The notes under the pieces were generated by a model, which saw nothing but the letters and a program-made list of their open reading frames with translations, did not search any database and was not told the DNA's origin. From Algibacter marinivivus (GTDB taxonomy: Bacteria; Bacteroidota; Bacteroidia; Flavobacteriales; Flavobacteriaceae): DNA of 64,000 nucleotides. This document shows, piece by piece, positions 52,231-61,960 of the stretch. The stretch is taken from positions 888,041-952,040 of the forward strand of contig NZ_QFRI01000001.1 of assembly GCF_003143755.1 (NCBI RefSeq). The letters are read 5' to 3'. The stretch's first letter is position 1. The number at the start of each line of letters is the position of its first letter. Made by a program: the position numbers and the translations under genes.

Positions 52231-53797
52231 AACCATAAGAATTGGCACACGTGATAGTGAATTAGCACTGTGGCAAGCCAACATAGTAAAAAAATTACTC
52301 GAAGAGGCTGGTCATAGTACAGAACTTGTTCCTGTAAAATCAACAGGTGATTTAGTCTTAGACAAGCCTCTTTACGAATTAGGCATTACAGGTATTTTTA
52401 CGCGTACTTTAGATATTGCCATGTTAAATCATGACATCGATATTGCAGTACATTCACTTAAAGATGTGCCTACCGTTTTACCAAAAGGCATAGTACAAGC
52501 TGCAGTTTTAAAACGAGGTAATGTAAATGATACTTTGGTTTTTAAAGATAATGAAGAGTTTTTAGGTGCAAAAGACGCCGTTATTGCAACAGGAAGCTTA
52601 CGCCGTAGAGCACAATGGCTAAACCGATTCCCTACACATACTATTACAGATTTACGTGGAAATGTAAATTCGCGTTTGCAAAAGCTTCAAGATAACGATT
52701 GGAACGGAGCGATTTTTGCCGCGGCTGGAATTGGTAGAATTGGAATAAGACCTGAAGAAGCTATCAATCTAGATTGGATGATTCCTGCACCTGCACAAGG
52801 CGCTATCATGATTACCGCTTTAGAGGAAGATAACTTTGTAAAAGAAGCTTGCGCGGAACTCAACCACGAAGAAACCGAAATTTGCACTACTATTGAACGC
52901 GAATTTTTAAACAAACTAGAAGGCGGTTGTACAGCACCTATAGGTGCCTTAGCCTATATTAAAGATGAAGAAATCAACTTTAAGGGTGTTTTATTAAGTC
53001 CTGATGGAACCAAAAGAATTGATGTTACTAGAGTTAAAAAACTAGGCGAACATAATGATATGGCACAATTTTGTGCCGATTTTATTATTGAACGTGGTGG
53101 AAAACGTTTAATGGATAAGATTAAACATTCGGATAGAAAGACAAATGTATTTTCTACAAAGCGTTTTACGGAAGATCAACGCTTATTATTTCACGAAAAG
53201 GTAGTTGCTGAAAGTTCAGATTTCATCAAAATAAGTTTGAATAGAATTCATCCGCGCTTCTTAAAAAATGAGATTCAAAACGTTGTAATTACAAGTAAAA
53301 ATGCAGTAGAATCGTTAACTACTAATTATTCAGCAGCTGAATTACAATTTAAAAATATCTACTGTGTTGGCAGAAGAACCAAACGTTTAGTAGAACGTAA
53401 AATTGGCAAAGTCACACACACCGAAAAAAACGCAAAAAAGCTAGCTGAATATTTAGTGGAATTTATAGAAGGTACAGATGTGACGTATTTTTGTAGTGAT
53501 ATTAGGTTAGATGCCTTACCAACTATTTTAACTGAAAATAATATAACAGTTAACGAAGTTGAAGCTTACCAAACAAAATACGATGGTTTTAAAGTTGATG
53601 ATTCTGTAGAAAGTGCGATGTTTTATAGTCCTTCAACTGTTGAAAGTTTTGTACGCAGTAATAAAAATGAAGTTATTGCTTTTTGTATTGGAGAAACTAC
53701 AGCCAAGGAAGCTAAAAAGCATTTTAAGGATGTTAGGGTTGCGAAAGTACCAACAGTTGAAAGTGTAATTGAATTAGTAAACGAACATTACGTTTAA
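52223..53797 (+). CDS. hemC: Fused hydroxymethylbilane synthase / uroporphyrinogen-III synthase (HemC-HemD)
   Basis: Residues 1-300 are Hem[42 protein letters not shown], and [11 protein letters not shown] with Cys236 for the dipyrromethane cofactor. Residues about 310-524 are HemD-like: [41 protein letters not shown] and [15 protein letters not shown]. One protein would thus polymerise four porphobilinogens and close the ring as uroporphyrinogen III. Stand-alone HemC has about 310 residues, so 524 fits the fusion. It overlaps hemA and is five bases before hemE. Confidence 0.93.
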   Translation: MSKTIRIGTRDSELALWQANIVKKLLEEAGHSTELVPVKSTGDLVLDKPLYELGITGIFTRTLDIAMLNHDIDIAVHSLKDVPTVLPKGIVQAAVLKRGNVNDTLVFKDNEEFLGAKDAVIATGSLRRRAQWLNRFPTHTITDLRGNVNSRLQKLQDNDWNGAIFAAAGIGRIGIRPEEAINLDWMIPAPAQGAIMITALEEDNFVKEACAELNHEETEICTTIEREFLNKLEGGCTAPIGALAYIKDEEINFKGVLLSPDGTKRIDVTRVKKLGEHNDMAQFCADFIIERGGKRLMDKIKHSDRKTNVFSTKRFTEDQRLLFHEKVVAESSDFIKISLNRIHPRFLKNEIQNVVITSKNAVESLTTNYSAAELQFKNIYCVGRRTKRLVERKIGKVTHTEKNAKKLAEYLVEFIEGTDVTYFCSDIRLDALPTILTENNITVNEVEAYQTKYDGFKVDDSVESAMFYSPSTVESFVRSNKNEVIAFCIGETTAKEAKKHFKDVRVAKVPTVESVIELVNEHYV

Positions 53798-53801
53798 GAA
53801 T

Positions 53802-54830
53802 ATGAGTATTAAGAACGATTTATTTTTAAGAGCATTAAAAGGAGAAACCGTTGACCGTCCGCCAGTATGGATGATGCGTCAAGCAGGTCGCTACCTTCCA
53901 GAATTCATGGAAATTAAGGCAAAATACGATTTCTTTACCCGCTGCCAAACCCCAGAATTAGCTAGTGAAATTACCGTGCAACCCATCCGCAGATACGGAA
54001 TGGATGCCGCTATTTTATTTTGTGATATTTTGGTTATTCCACAAGCTATGAATATTGAGGTACAAATGAAACCAAATTTTGGTCCTTATTTACCAAACCC
54101 GGTTCGTTCTCAAAAAGACGTTGACAATGTAATTGTTCCTGATGTAAAACATAGCCTTAGCTATGTTTACGAAGCCATAAAAGCAACCAAAGAAAAGCTT
54201 AACGATGAGATTCCGCTTATAGGTTTTGCTGGATCACCGTGGACCATTTTATGCTATTGCGTGCAAGGACAAGGCAGTAAAAATTTCGATAAAGCCAAAG
54301 AATTTTGCTTTACAAACCCCATTGCGGCACACCAATTATTACAAAAAATTACAGATACTACTATTGCCTATTTAAAAGAAAAAGTAAAAGCAGGCTGTAA
54401 CGCTGTGCAAGTTTTTGATTCTTGGGGAGGCATGCTCTCTCCAGTTGATTATCAAGAATTTTCGTGGCAATATATCCAACAAATCATTGATGCCTTAAAA
54501 GACGATGCGCCTGTTATCGCTTTCGGAAAAGGGTGTTGGTTTGCACTTGGCGAAATGGCAAAATCTGGTGCTTCTGCTTTAGGTGTAGATTGGACATGTT
54601 CCGCACGAAATGCACGTTATTTAACGGGTGGCAATATTACACTTCAAGGGAATTTCGATCCTACCCGTCTATTTTCTCCACCTGCCGAAATCAAGAAAAT
54701 GGTACACCAAATGATTAACGAATTTGGTAAAGACAAATACATCGTAAACCTTGGTCACGGTATTTTACCCAACATTGGTTTGGATAATGCAAAGGCATTT
54801 ATTGATGCTGTTAAGGAATATAATAGTTAG
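53802..54830 (+). CDS. hemE: Uroporphyrinogen decarboxylase
   Basis: HemE removes four carboxyls from uroporphyrinogen III to give coproporphyrinogen III. The 342-residue TIM-barrel protein has the N-terminal signature [15 protein letters not shown] with the active Arg pair, [12 protein letters not shown] with the catalytic Asp, [16 protein letters not shown], and NLGHGILPN near the end. Length and start are standard. It follows hemCD in the operon and precedes a GNAT gene by five bases. Confidence 0.97.
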   Translation: MSIKNDLFLRALKGETVDRPPVWMMRQAGRYLPEFMEIKAKYDFFTRCQTPELASEITVQPIRRYGMDAAILFCDILVIPQAMNIEVQMKPNFGPYLPNPVRSQKDVDNVIVPDVKHSLSYVYEAIKATKEKLNDEIPLIGFAGSPWTILCYCVQGQGSKNFDKAKEFCFTNPIAAHQLLQKITDTTIAYLKEKVKAGCNAVQVFDSWGGMLSPVDYQEFSWQYIQQIIDALKDDAPVIAFGKGCWFALGEMAKSGASALGVDWTCSARNARYLTGGNITLQGNFDPTRLFSPPAEIKKMVHQMINEFGKDKYIVNLGHGILPNIGLDNAKAFIDAVKEYNS

Positions 54831-54835
54831 TAAAA

Positions 54836-55390
54836 ATGAGCCTTATAGATTATAAATTAGAACGTATTCAAAATATTTCTTTTGAGGTGTTCTTTGATTT
54901 AATTTATAACAATAAATCATATATTGAAAAAGGGTTTGCTGGAACTGTAAAAAGATGTCAAACTAAAGAAGGCGCTAAAAACCTTTTTAAAGAGTGGGAT
55001 TTAGAAGAAAGTGAAAATAGGTGTTTTTTTTTCTTCATAAAGAATATTCAAAAAAACATATTAGTTGGTTTAGTTAATATAAAAAACATTGACTATGATA
55101 TTAATAAATGTGAGATAGGGTATTTTGTTTCAGAACAGGTTGCAGGTAAAGGCATTGTCTCTAAATTCACCTCTAATGTTGTAACATATTGTTTTGAAAA
55201 GTTACATATGAATAAAATCTTTCTTCGCATTGCACCTGAAAATATTGCAAGTCAAAAAGTAGCTTTTAACAATCATTTTAAAAAAGAAGGTGTATTACGT
55301 GAAGAGTATAAAGGTTTTCAAGACAAACTAGAAGATGTAATGTATTTTGGTTTGTTAAAAACCGATTATTTAAAAACTAAAAATGATTAA
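54836..55390 (+). CDS. GNAT family N-acetyltransferase (RimJ/RimL type)
   Basis: The 184-residue protein has a GNAT fold: KNILVGLVNIKNIDYDINKC (strands 2-4), EIGYFVSEQVAGKGIVSKFT with an acetyl-CoA-binding Q/RxxGxG-like loop, and LRIAPENIASQKVAFNNHF typical of RimJ/RimL. It could acetylate an N-terminus or small molecule; the substrate is unknown. It lies between hemE and the EI24 gene, which it overlaps by eight bases, so it is part of the hem operon though not known in heme synthesis. Confidence 0.85.
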   Translation: MSLIDYKLERIQNISFEVFFDLIYNNKSYIEKGFAGTVKRCQTKEGAKNLFKEWDLEESENRCFFFFIKNIQKNILVGLVNIKNIDYDINKCEIGYFVSEQVAGKGIVSKFTSNVVTYCFEKLHMNKIFLRIAPENIASQKVAFNNHFKKEGVLREEYKGFQDKLEDVMYFGLLKTDYLKTKND

Positions 55391-56141
55391 AAATATCATT
55401 TCAGGAATTAAAGCATACATAGGTGCTTTCAGTTTAATTTCTAAATTAAAACTTTGGAAATATTTTGCTATTCCAATGCTAATAAGCCTCATAACAGCCA
55501 TTGCAGTATTTGGTTCAGCCTACGGGTTATCAGATAATATTGGTGGGTTTATTTCTAAAATATGGATCTGGGACTGGGGAAAAGATGCGTTTTCATCCAT
55601 CAGTAATTTCATTGGTGGACTTATTATTGTCGTTATTGGTCTCATTCTTTTCAAACACATTATAATGGCATTATCAGCACCATTTATGAGCCCTGTGTCT
55701 GAAAAAATAGAAGCACATTTTACAGGTAATCCATTACATTCTCACAGAGACACTACATTTATGCAACAGCTCATGCGTGGAATAAAAATTAATGGTAGAA
55801 ATTTATTCATGGAATTGTTGCTCACTATTCCTATTTTACTTTTAAAATTTATTCCTGTAGTTAATATATTTTCAACCCTATTACTCTTTATGGTTCAAGC
55901 CTATTATGCTGGCTTTGGTAATATGGATTACACTTTAGAGCGCCATTATCAATATAGAGAGAGCTTACAATTTGTAAGGAAACATCGTGGATTAGCCATA
56001 GGCAACGGTATTGTATTTATTCTGTTTTTATTAATACCAGTAATTGGCGTAATTTTAGTGCTACCTTTATCGGTTACAGCAGCTTCAGCTAGAACAGTAG
56101 AGGCGCTTCAACTTAAAAATAAACCTGTAAATGCAGCTTAA
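55383..56141 (+). CDS. EI24 domain membrane protein (CysZ-like)
   Basis: The 252-residue protein has four main hydrophobic segments and the EI24 family pattern: an amphipathic start (GIKAYIGAFSLISKLKLWKY), FKHIIMALSAPFMSPVSEKIEAHFTG, and the conserved YYAGFGNMDYTLERHYQYRES. CysZ of this family is a sulfate channel, but most EI24 proteins in Bacteroidota are uncharacterised. It overlaps both neighbours (8 and 11 bases), so it is tightly embedded in the hem operon. Confidence 0.85.
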   Translation: MIKNIISGIKAYIGAFSLISKLKLWKYFAIPMLISLITAIAVFGSAYGLSDNIGGFISKIWIWDWGKDAFSSISNFIGGLIIVVIGLILFKHIIMALSAPFMSPVSEKIEAHFTGNPLHSHRDTTFMQQLMRGIKINGRNLFMELLLTIPILLLKFIPVVNIFSTLLLFMVQAYYAGFGNMDYTLERHYQYRESLQFVRKHRGLAIGNGIVFILFLLIPVIGVILVLPLSVTAASARTVEALQLKNKPVNAA

Positions 56142-56673
56142 TTTTGGTTCATATTATATAACTCCCATTCAACCAAAAGATGGGTGGCATATCTGCAACT
56201 TTGCAGTGGCTAATGAGGATAGATTAAAACGCTATTTCCCAAAAACATTAGAGCAAAACTTAACGCCAGATTTATCAAATCATTTTGTCTCAAAAATGAT
56301 TAAACAATTTGAAGCTAATGAAGTTTTTTTGTTCACTCTAAGAGAAAAAGAATCCCGTAAATTAGTTGGTTTAATATATATCAAAGAAGTAGATTGGATT
56401 AAAAAGCAAGGTGAATTCGCCTATGCTATCGATTATAATGTTGAAGGTAAAGGCTTAACAACAGAAGCAGTAAAACAACTATCAGACTATGCTTTTGAAA
56501 ACCTGGGTTTAGACACTTTACAAATTATAGTTCATAAAAGTAATATTGGAAGTTTAAAAGTTGCTGAAAACAATAATTTTACTTGGATAAAAACACTTAA
56601 AAATGAGTTTACACCTCTAGGAGAAAATTCTCTAAACATGGAACTGTATGAACTTTATAAAGAAATTGAGTAA
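56131..56673 (+). CDS. GNAT family N-acetyltransferase, second copy in the hem operon
   Basis: The 180-residue GNAT protein has RKLVGLIYIKEVDWIKKQ, EFAYAIDYNVEGKGLTTEAV with the acetyl-CoA loop, and LQIIVHKSNIGSLKVAENNNF. It resembles the GNAT at 54836 in layout but differs in most residues, so the two are distant paralogues, not a fresh duplication. The ATG overlaps the end of the EI24 gene by 11 bases, and its stop overlaps the hemF start (TAATG). Confidence 0.85.
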   Translation: MQLNFGSYYITPIQPKDGWHICNFAVANEDRLKRYFPKTLEQNLTPDLSNHFVSKMIKQFEANEVFLFTLREKESRKLVGLIYIKEVDWIKKQGEFAYAIDYNVEGKGLTTEAVKQLSDYAFENLGLDTLQIIVHKSNIGSLKVAENNNFTWIKTLKNEFTPLGENSLNMELYELYKEIE

Positions 56674-57575
56674 TGAAAGATAAATTTTTCCAGTATATAC
56701 AGAGTTTACAAGATTGCATCACATCAAAATTAGAAGCCATTGATGGAAAAGCAAAATTTCAAGAAGATATTTGGAAACGACCAGAAGGCGGTGGCGGACG
56801 TACACGCGTTATTGAAAACGGTAATGTTTTCGAAAAAGGCGGCGTCAATATTTCTGGAGTTCATGGTAAATTACCCAAATCCATGCAAGCATATTTTAAA
56901 GTAGGCGATGTTGACTTTTTTGCTTGTGGACTAAGTTTGGTTTTACATCCTAAAAACCCAATGGTGCCAACAGTACACGCTAATTGGCGCTATTTTGAAA
57001 TGTATGACAAAGATGGAAACATCATTGATAGTTGGTTTGGTGGTGGACAAGATTTAACACCTTATTACTTGTTTGAAGACGATGCAAAACACTTCCATCA
57101 AACCTGTAAAACAGCTTGCGACAAACACAATCCAGAATTTTATTCAACTTATAAAAAACGTTGTGATGAATACTTTTACAACGCTCATAGAAACGAAGGC
57201 AGAGGTTTAGGCGGTTTATTTTTCGATTATTGTAAAGCTTCAGACGATATGACTATGGAAAATTGGTATAACTTTGTAACTGAAGTTGGCGATAGTTTCT
57301 TAGAAGCTTATACTCCAATTGTTGAAAAAAGAAAAGATTTAAGCTTTACAGAAGCTAATCGGAATTGGCAAGAAATCCGTCGAGGACGCTATGTTGAATT
57401 CAATTTAGTACATGACAAAGGCACGCTTTTCGGACTAAAAACTAACGGTCGTATAGAAAGTATTCTAATGAGTTTACCACCGCATGTGCAATGGGTGTAC
57501 GACCATCATCCAGAAGCTGGAAGTGATGAAGAAAAATTAATTGAAGTATTGAAGAATCCTGTGGATTGGGCTTAA
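56673..57575 (+). CDS. hemF: Oxygen-dependent coproporphyrinogen III oxidase
   Basis: HemF decarboxylates two propionates of coproporphyrinogen III using oxygen. The 300-residue protein has GGGRTRVIENGNVFEKGGVN, HANWRYFEM, SWFGGGQDLTPYYLFEDDA, RGLGGLFFDYC, and RRGRYVEFNLVHDKGTLFGL, all standard. It points to aerobic heme synthesis; an anaerobic HemN is not in the window. A dispersed repeat separates it from hemB. Confidence 0.97.
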   Translation: MKDKFFQYIQSLQDCITSKLEAIDGKAKFQEDIWKRPEGGGGRTRVIENGNVFEKGGVNISGVHGKLPKSMQAYFKVGDVDFFACGLSLVLHPKNPMVPTVHANWRYFEMYDKDGNIIDSWFGGGQDLTPYYLFEDDAKHFHQTCKTACDKHNPEFYSTYKKRCDEYFYNAHRNEGRGLGGLFFDYCKASDDMTMENWYNFVTEVGDSFLEAYTPIVEKRKDLSFTEANRNWQEIRRGRYVEFNLVHDKGTLFGLKTNGRIESILMSLPPHVQWVYDHHPEAGSDEEKLIEVLKNPVDWA

Positions 57576-57591
57576 TCCAAATAGAAATCAA

Positions 57592-57618
57592 ATGTCTGGT
57601 TGAGCGCAGTCGAAACCT
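57592..57618. repeat. Dispersed repeat between hemF and hemB
   Basis: ATGTCTGGTTGAGCGCAGTC followed by GAAACCT is a copy of the element found inside mfd at 9250-9276; the cores GTTGAGCGCAGTCGAAAC and GTCGAGTGCAGTCGAGAC agree at 15 of 18 positions. Confidence 0.65.
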
Positions 57619-57642
57619 ATCAAAATAATAAAACATTTTACT

Positions 57643-58632
57643 ATGTTCCCATTAAGAAGAAACCGAAGATTAAGAACCAACGAAGCCATTCGCTCATTAG
57701 TTCGCGAAACCATCATAACACCAAACGATTTTTTAGTGCCACTTTTTGTAGTGGAAGGTAAAGGCGTAAAAGATGAAATTTCATCAATGCCAAATTACTT
57801 TCGTTACAGTTTAGATTTATTAGAAAATGAAGTAAAAGAGCTTTGGAAACTAGGTTTAAAATCGGTGTTGCTTTTTGTTAAAGTGCCTGATAACTTAAAA
57901 GACAATAAGGGCACAGAGGCACTTAACCCAAACGGTTTGATGCAACGCGCCATTAAAACCGTGAAAAATGCATGCCCTGATATGTTAGTGATGACCGATG
58001 TGGCTCTAGACCCATATTCGGCTTATGGACACGATGGTATTATTGAAAACGGACAAATTATTAACGATGATACTGCTGAAGTGTTAGCGGAAATGAGTCT
58101 ATCACATGCTGAAGCTGGAGCAGATTTTGTTGCTCCTAGTGATATGATGGACGGTCGTATTTTAACCATCCGTGAAGCTTTAGAAGATGAAGGCTATACC
58201 AACACAGGCATTATGAGTTATTCCGCTAAATATGCTTCTGCGTTTTACGGACCTTTTAGAGATGCTTTAGATTCAGCCCCAGTTGATATTAAAGATATTC
58301 CAAAGGATAAAAAAACCTATCAAATGGATTATGGCAACCGCTTTGAAGCCATTAGAGAAACCGAAATGGATATTGATGAAGGCGCAGATATCGTAATGGT
58401 AAAACCAGGCATCTCATATTTAGATATTCTAAGAGAAATTAAAAACGAAGTGGATGTGCCTGTAGCTGTTTACCAAGTATCCGGAGAATATGCTATGATA
58501 AAAGCTGCTGCTGAAAAGGGTTGGTTAGATCATAATCAAGTTATGATGGAAACCACTACTGCCTTTAAGCGTGCAGGTGCTGATATAATAGCGAGTTATT
58601 TTGCTAAGGATGTTGTTAAATTGATTTCGTAA
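57643..58632 (+). CDS. hemB: Delta-aminolevulinic acid dehydratase (porphobilinogen synthase)
   Basis: HemB joins two aminolevulinates to porphobilinogen. The 329-residue enzyme has the two active-site lysines in MSYSAKYASAFYGPFRDA and DIVMVKPGISYLDI. The metal-site segment reads TDVALDPYSAYGHDGI: Asp and Ala replace the zinc cysteines, so it is the Mg/K-dependent type, not the zinc type. It ends the core hem run, 67 bases after hemF; the CNNM gene follows 26 bases later on the same strand. Confidence 0.97.
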   Translation: MFPLRRNRRLRTNEAIRSLVRETIITPNDFLVPLFVVEGKGVKDEISSMPNYFRYSLDLLENEVKELWKLGLKSVLLFVKVPDNLKDNKGTEALNPNGLMQRAIKTVKNACPDMLVMTDVALDPYSAYGHDGIIENGQIINDDTAEVLAEMSLSHAEAGADFVAPSDMMDGRILTIREALEDEGYTNTGIMSYSAKYASAFYGPFRDALDSAPVDIKDIPKDKKTYQMDYGNRFEAIRETEMDIDEGADIVMVKPGISYLDILREIKNEVDVPVAVYQVSGEYAMIKAAAEKGWLDHNQVMMETTTAFKRAGADIIASYFAKDVVKLIS

Positions 58633-58658
58633 ATTAGCCATCAACAAAAATTCATTTA

Positions 58659-59744
58659 ATGAGCGCATTAATTTTTTGGGCAACCATCTCTATTTTCTTT
58701 TCTTTTTTATGTTCTATTCTTGAAGCTGTTTTACTCAGCGTAACTCCAACGTTTATAAACGTTAAAAAACAGGAAGGTAAAGACTATGCTTTAACTTTAG
58801 AGAAATTAAAAAAAGACGTAGACAAGCCGTTAATTGCAATACTTACATTAAACACCATTGCCCACACTTTAGGTGCTATGATGGTTGGTATAGAGGCAGA
58901 AAAACTACCTTATAAAATTGAACTTTGGGGCATAAACACTGTTGGAGTTGTTTCAGCAATCATGACCTTTTTAATTTTAGTGGCTTCGGAAATTATTCCA
59001 AAAACCATTGGTGCTACTTACTGGAAAAAACTTGCAAATTTCACTTCAAAAGCATTAACTATTTTAATTTTTCCTTTAAAATGGACAGGGATTTTATGGC
59101 TACTTCAACTCACAACTAAGTTAATTGGTGGTAAAGGTCATGGAAGTGTTTTAAGTCGTGAAGGTTTCTTGGTAATGACAGATATGGCTCATGAAGAAGG
59201 GGTTTTTCAAGAAAACGAAAGTAAAATCATTAAAAACTTATTGACGTTCAAAGAGATTTTTGCCAAAGATGTTATGACACCTCGAACAGTCATGAAAACA
59301 GAAAATGAAAAAACTACAGTTGAAGATTTTTTCAAGCGCAACTTAAATCTTCGATTTTCAAGAATTCCAATTTATGCTAATGATTCAGACAACATCATTG
59401 GTCTTGTTTTAAAAGACGAGATTTTTAAGGAGATGGCATTAGATAATAACTCTAAAAAACTATCTGAGATTAAACGAGATATTATTGTTGTAGAAAGAAA
59501 TTTACCTATTCCTACCCTGTTTGAAAAATTAATAGAAACAAGGAACCATATGGCCTTAGTTGTTGATGAATATGGTTCTGTAAGTGGATTAGTAACTATG
59601 GAAGATGTTATTGAAACACTTCTAGGTTTAGAAATTATGGATGAAAGTGATAACATTTCAGATCTTCAACATTTAGCAAGAAAAAGTTGGGAAACTCGCG
59701 CCAAAAAACTTGGTATTATTGAAGAAGATAAAACCTCTGAATAA
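58659..59744 (+). CDS. CNNM-domain membrane protein with CBS pair (CorC/HlyC-like, hemolysin family)
   Basis: The first ~165 residues form the DUF21/CNNM membrane domain (FLCSILEAVLLSVTPTFI, ILVASEIIPKTIGATYWKK). Residues about 195-330 are a CBS pair (FAKDVMTPRTVMKTENEKTT, LVVDEYGSVSGLVTMEDVIE). The usual C-terminal CorC_HlyC domain is absent. Such proteins are thought to move or sense magnesium or other cations. Its stop overlaps the ogt start by one base. Confidence 0.88.
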   Translation: MSALIFWATISIFFSFLCSILEAVLLSVTPTFINVKKQEGKDYALTLEKLKKDVDKPLIAILTLNTIAHTLGAMMVGIEAEKLPYKIELWGINTVGVVSAIMTFLILVASEIIPKTIGATYWKKLANFTSKALTILIFPLKWTGILWLLQLTTKLIGGKGHGSVLSREGFLVMTDMAHEEGVFQENESKIIKNLLTFKEIFAKDVMTPRTVMKTENEKTTVEDFFKRNLNLRFSRIPIYANDSDNIIGLVLKDEIFKEMALDNNSKKLSEIKRDIIVVERNLPIPTLFEKLIETRNHMALVVDEYGSVSGLVTMEDVIETLLGLEIMDESDNISDLQHLARKSWETRAKKLGIIEEDKTSE

Positions 59745-60217
59745 TGGAGGAATGCATCATCAAATCACCTTTAGGGTTTACCAAAATTGTTGGTGATGAA
59801 GATGGTATTGTTTCTGTGACAGTTCTTAATTCAGAAGAAAAAATCACAGATATTATTCCAATTGAATTAGAAGATTGTACTATTCAACTTAATGAATATT
59901 TTGAAGGAACACGAAAAGAATTCGACTTAAAATTGAATCCCTCAGGAACAGACTTTCAGAAAAAAATATGGACACTACTTAAGTCTATTCCTTACGGAAA
60001 GACAACTTCATATTTAGAACTTTCAAAACAATATGGAGATGTAAAAGCGATTCGTGCTGTAGCAAATGCTAATGGTAAAAATCCACTTTGGATTATAGTG
60101 CCTTGTCATCGTGTTATAGGTAGTGATGGCTCACTAACTGGTTATGCAGGTGGGTTACATCGTAAAAAATGGTTATTAGAGCATGAAAGTCCTTATAAGC
60201 AACAATCTCTTTTTTAA
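59744..60217 (+). CDS. ogt: Methylated-DNA--protein-cysteine S-methyltransferase
   Basis: This suicide enzyme takes alkyl groups from O6-methylguanine. The 157-residue protein has the helix-turn-helix arm (SIPYGKTTSYLELSKQYGD), the asparagine hinge region, and the active site IIVPCHRVIG with Cys121, followed by TGYAGGLHRKKWLLEHE. The short N-terminal domain is of Ogt type, without an Ada regulatory part. It overlaps the CNNM gene by one base, and the DUF4442 gene starts directly after its stop. Confidence 0.94.
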   Translation: MEECIIKSPLGFTKIVGDEDGIVSVTVLNSEEKITDIIPIELEDCTIQLNEYFEGTRKEFDLKLNPSGTDFQKKIWTLLKSIPYGKTTSYLELSKQYGDVKAIRAVANANGKNPLWIIVPCHRVIGSDGSLTGYAGGLHRKKWLLEHESPYKQQSLF

Positions 60218-60748
60218 ATGTACCGAACACTTTCAAGAGTAGCAGAACGTTTTTTTACTAAGGCTCAAATTTACAAATATGGGTTCAATTGGTCGCCTAT
60301 GTATAGACGCTCTACCGGAAAAGTAATTGAAGTTTCTGAAGATTTACATATTGTTAAAATTAAAATTCCTTTAAGCTGGAAAAACAAAAACTATGTAGGC
60401 TCTATATTTGGTGGTAGTATGCTTTCTGCTACTGACCCTATTTACATGATTCAACTTATGAATATTCTAGGAAATGATTATGTGGTTTGGGATAAAGCGG
60501 CAATCATCAAGTACAAAAGACCGGGAAAAGAAACCATATTTTGCGAATTTACATTTACTCCTGAAGAAATAGTTAACATTAAAAATAATGTTAAAGATAA
60601 AGGCGAAATTGATATTATTAAAACACCAAATATTATTACAAAAGAAGGTGCCGTTATTGCTGAACTAAGCAAAACTATTTACGTTGCTAGTAAAGCATTC
60701 TACAAGACTAAACGCAAACAAAAAGCCAACTCATCAACCAAAAAGTAA
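60218..60748 (+). CDS. DUF4442 hotdog-fold protein (thioesterase-like)
   Basis: The 176-residue protein has the DUF4442 layout: a basic amphipathic N-terminus (MYRTLSRVAERFFTKAQIYK), then IKIPLSWKNKNYVGSIFGGSMLSATDPIYM with the hotdog helix, and KAAIIKYKRPGKETIFCEFTF. Hotdog proteins hydrolyse acyl thioesters, but the catalytic residue of this branch is not certain. The gene starts one base after the ogt stop. Confidence 0.85.
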   Translation: MYRTLSRVAERFFTKAQIYKYGFNWSPMYRRSTGKVIEVSEDLHIVKIKIPLSWKNKNYVGSIFGGSMLSATDPIYMIQLMNILGNDYVVWDKAAIIKYKRPGKETIFCEFTFTPEEIVNIKNNVKDKGEIDIIKTPNIITKEGAVIAELSKTIYVASKAFYKTKRKQKANSSTKK

Positions 60749-60808
60749 AGCTTCAAGTTTATTAGAAAAGAATTTTCTTATCTTTAGTTTTTACAATAAA
60801 CTAAGCAC

Positions 60809-61960
60809 ATGAGATTTTTAAAAAAGTTCTTCAAATGGGTAGTTATTCTATTCGGATTACTCATAATTGCCTTATACATTACAGATACTGATTACCTCAT
60901 TAAAGCGGTAAGAACTATTTATCTTCAAGGTTATACAACAGCTTATCTAGAAGATTACAAGAAATTTGATAACCAAGTTATTGAAAACGGCACACCTCAA
61001 CCTTGGCCTAATCATAAAAACTATAATGCTGTAAAAGAAACTATAGGCTTGGATTCCATTAATAAAGCAAATGGAACTGTTGCTTACGTTATAATAAAAA
61101 ATGATAGTATTTGGTTTGAAAACTATTATGGTGGATTTAATGAGAACTCTCAAACCAATTCTTTTTCGATGGCTAAGAGTTACGTTTCTGGACTTCTAGG
61201 AAAAGCCATCATGGAAGGTCATATAAAAAGTTTAGATCAACCTGTTAGTGATTTTCTACCTACTTTTAATGAAGGGTTAGCAGCTAAAATGACTGTTGGA
61301 GATTTATCTAGTATGTCGTCTGGTACTACTTGGGATGAAAAATATTATTCTCCATTTTCTATAGTAACACGAGCTTATTTTGATGATGATTTAGAAAAAG
61401 TTATGTTGGGTTTAAAAGTTGAAACAGAACCTGGAAAATCTTTCAAATATTCAAGTGGAGATACTCAAATGTTGGCTATGGTAATTGAAAAAGCCACAGG
61501 GAAAAAACTTTACAATTATTTAACCGAAAGCTTTTGGAAACCTTTGGGATCTGAAAACTCTACGCTTTGGCAAGTTGATAGTGAAAGTCATGATTTAGTT
61601 AAAGCATATTGCTGCATTGCAAGTAATGCAAAGGACTTTGCCCGTTTTGGAAAGCTTTACAAAGACCATGGAAAATGGGATGGTAAACAAATTTTAGATT
61701 CTACTTTTGTGGCAAAATCGATAAAACCTGTTCATCCTGATGGTGACATGTATGGTTACGGCATATGGTTAAAAACTCTTGGCAACAAGCACTTTTTTAT
61801 GATGCGTGGACACTTAGGACAATATGTTATTGTAGAACCAAATGACAATGTTATTATTGTTAGACTGGGACATTCAAAAGGAGATAATACTCAAGTTGGT
61901 CAATTTACAGGTGATATTTTTACATATATTGATGAAGCCTATAAAATGCTAAATGAATGA
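60809..61960 (+). CDS. Serine hydrolase of the beta-lactamase/PBP4-like family, membrane-anchored
   Basis: An N-terminal helix (residues 8-24) anchors this 383-residue protein. The catalytic SxxK is SMAK at 120-123 (TNSFSMAKSYVSGL), the YxN/S motif is in FKYSSGDTQML, and a late Gly-rich segment MRGHLGQYVIVEP replaces the KTG box. The family includes penicillin-binding-type esterases and peptidases; the substrate is unknown. It overlaps the exonuclease gene by four bases. Confidence 0.88.
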   Translation: MRFLKKFFKWVVILFGLLIIALYITDTDYLIKAVRTIYLQGYTTAYLEDYKKFDNQVIENGTPQPWPNHKNYNAVKETIGLDSINKANGTVAYVIIKNDSIWFENYYGGFNENSQTNSFSMAKSYVSGLLGKAIMEGHIKSLDQPVSDFLPTFNEGLAAKMTVGDLSSMSSGTTWDEKYYSPFSIVTRAYFDDDLEKVMLGLKVETEPGKSFKYSSGDTQMLAMVIEKATGKKLYNYLTESFWKPLGSENSTLWQVDSESHDLVKAYCCIASNAKDFARFGKLYKDHGKWDGKQILDSTFVAKSIKPVHPDGDMYGYGIWLKTLGNKHFFMMRGHLGQYVIVEPNDNVIIVRLGHSKGDNTQVGQFTGDIFTYIDEAYKMLNE

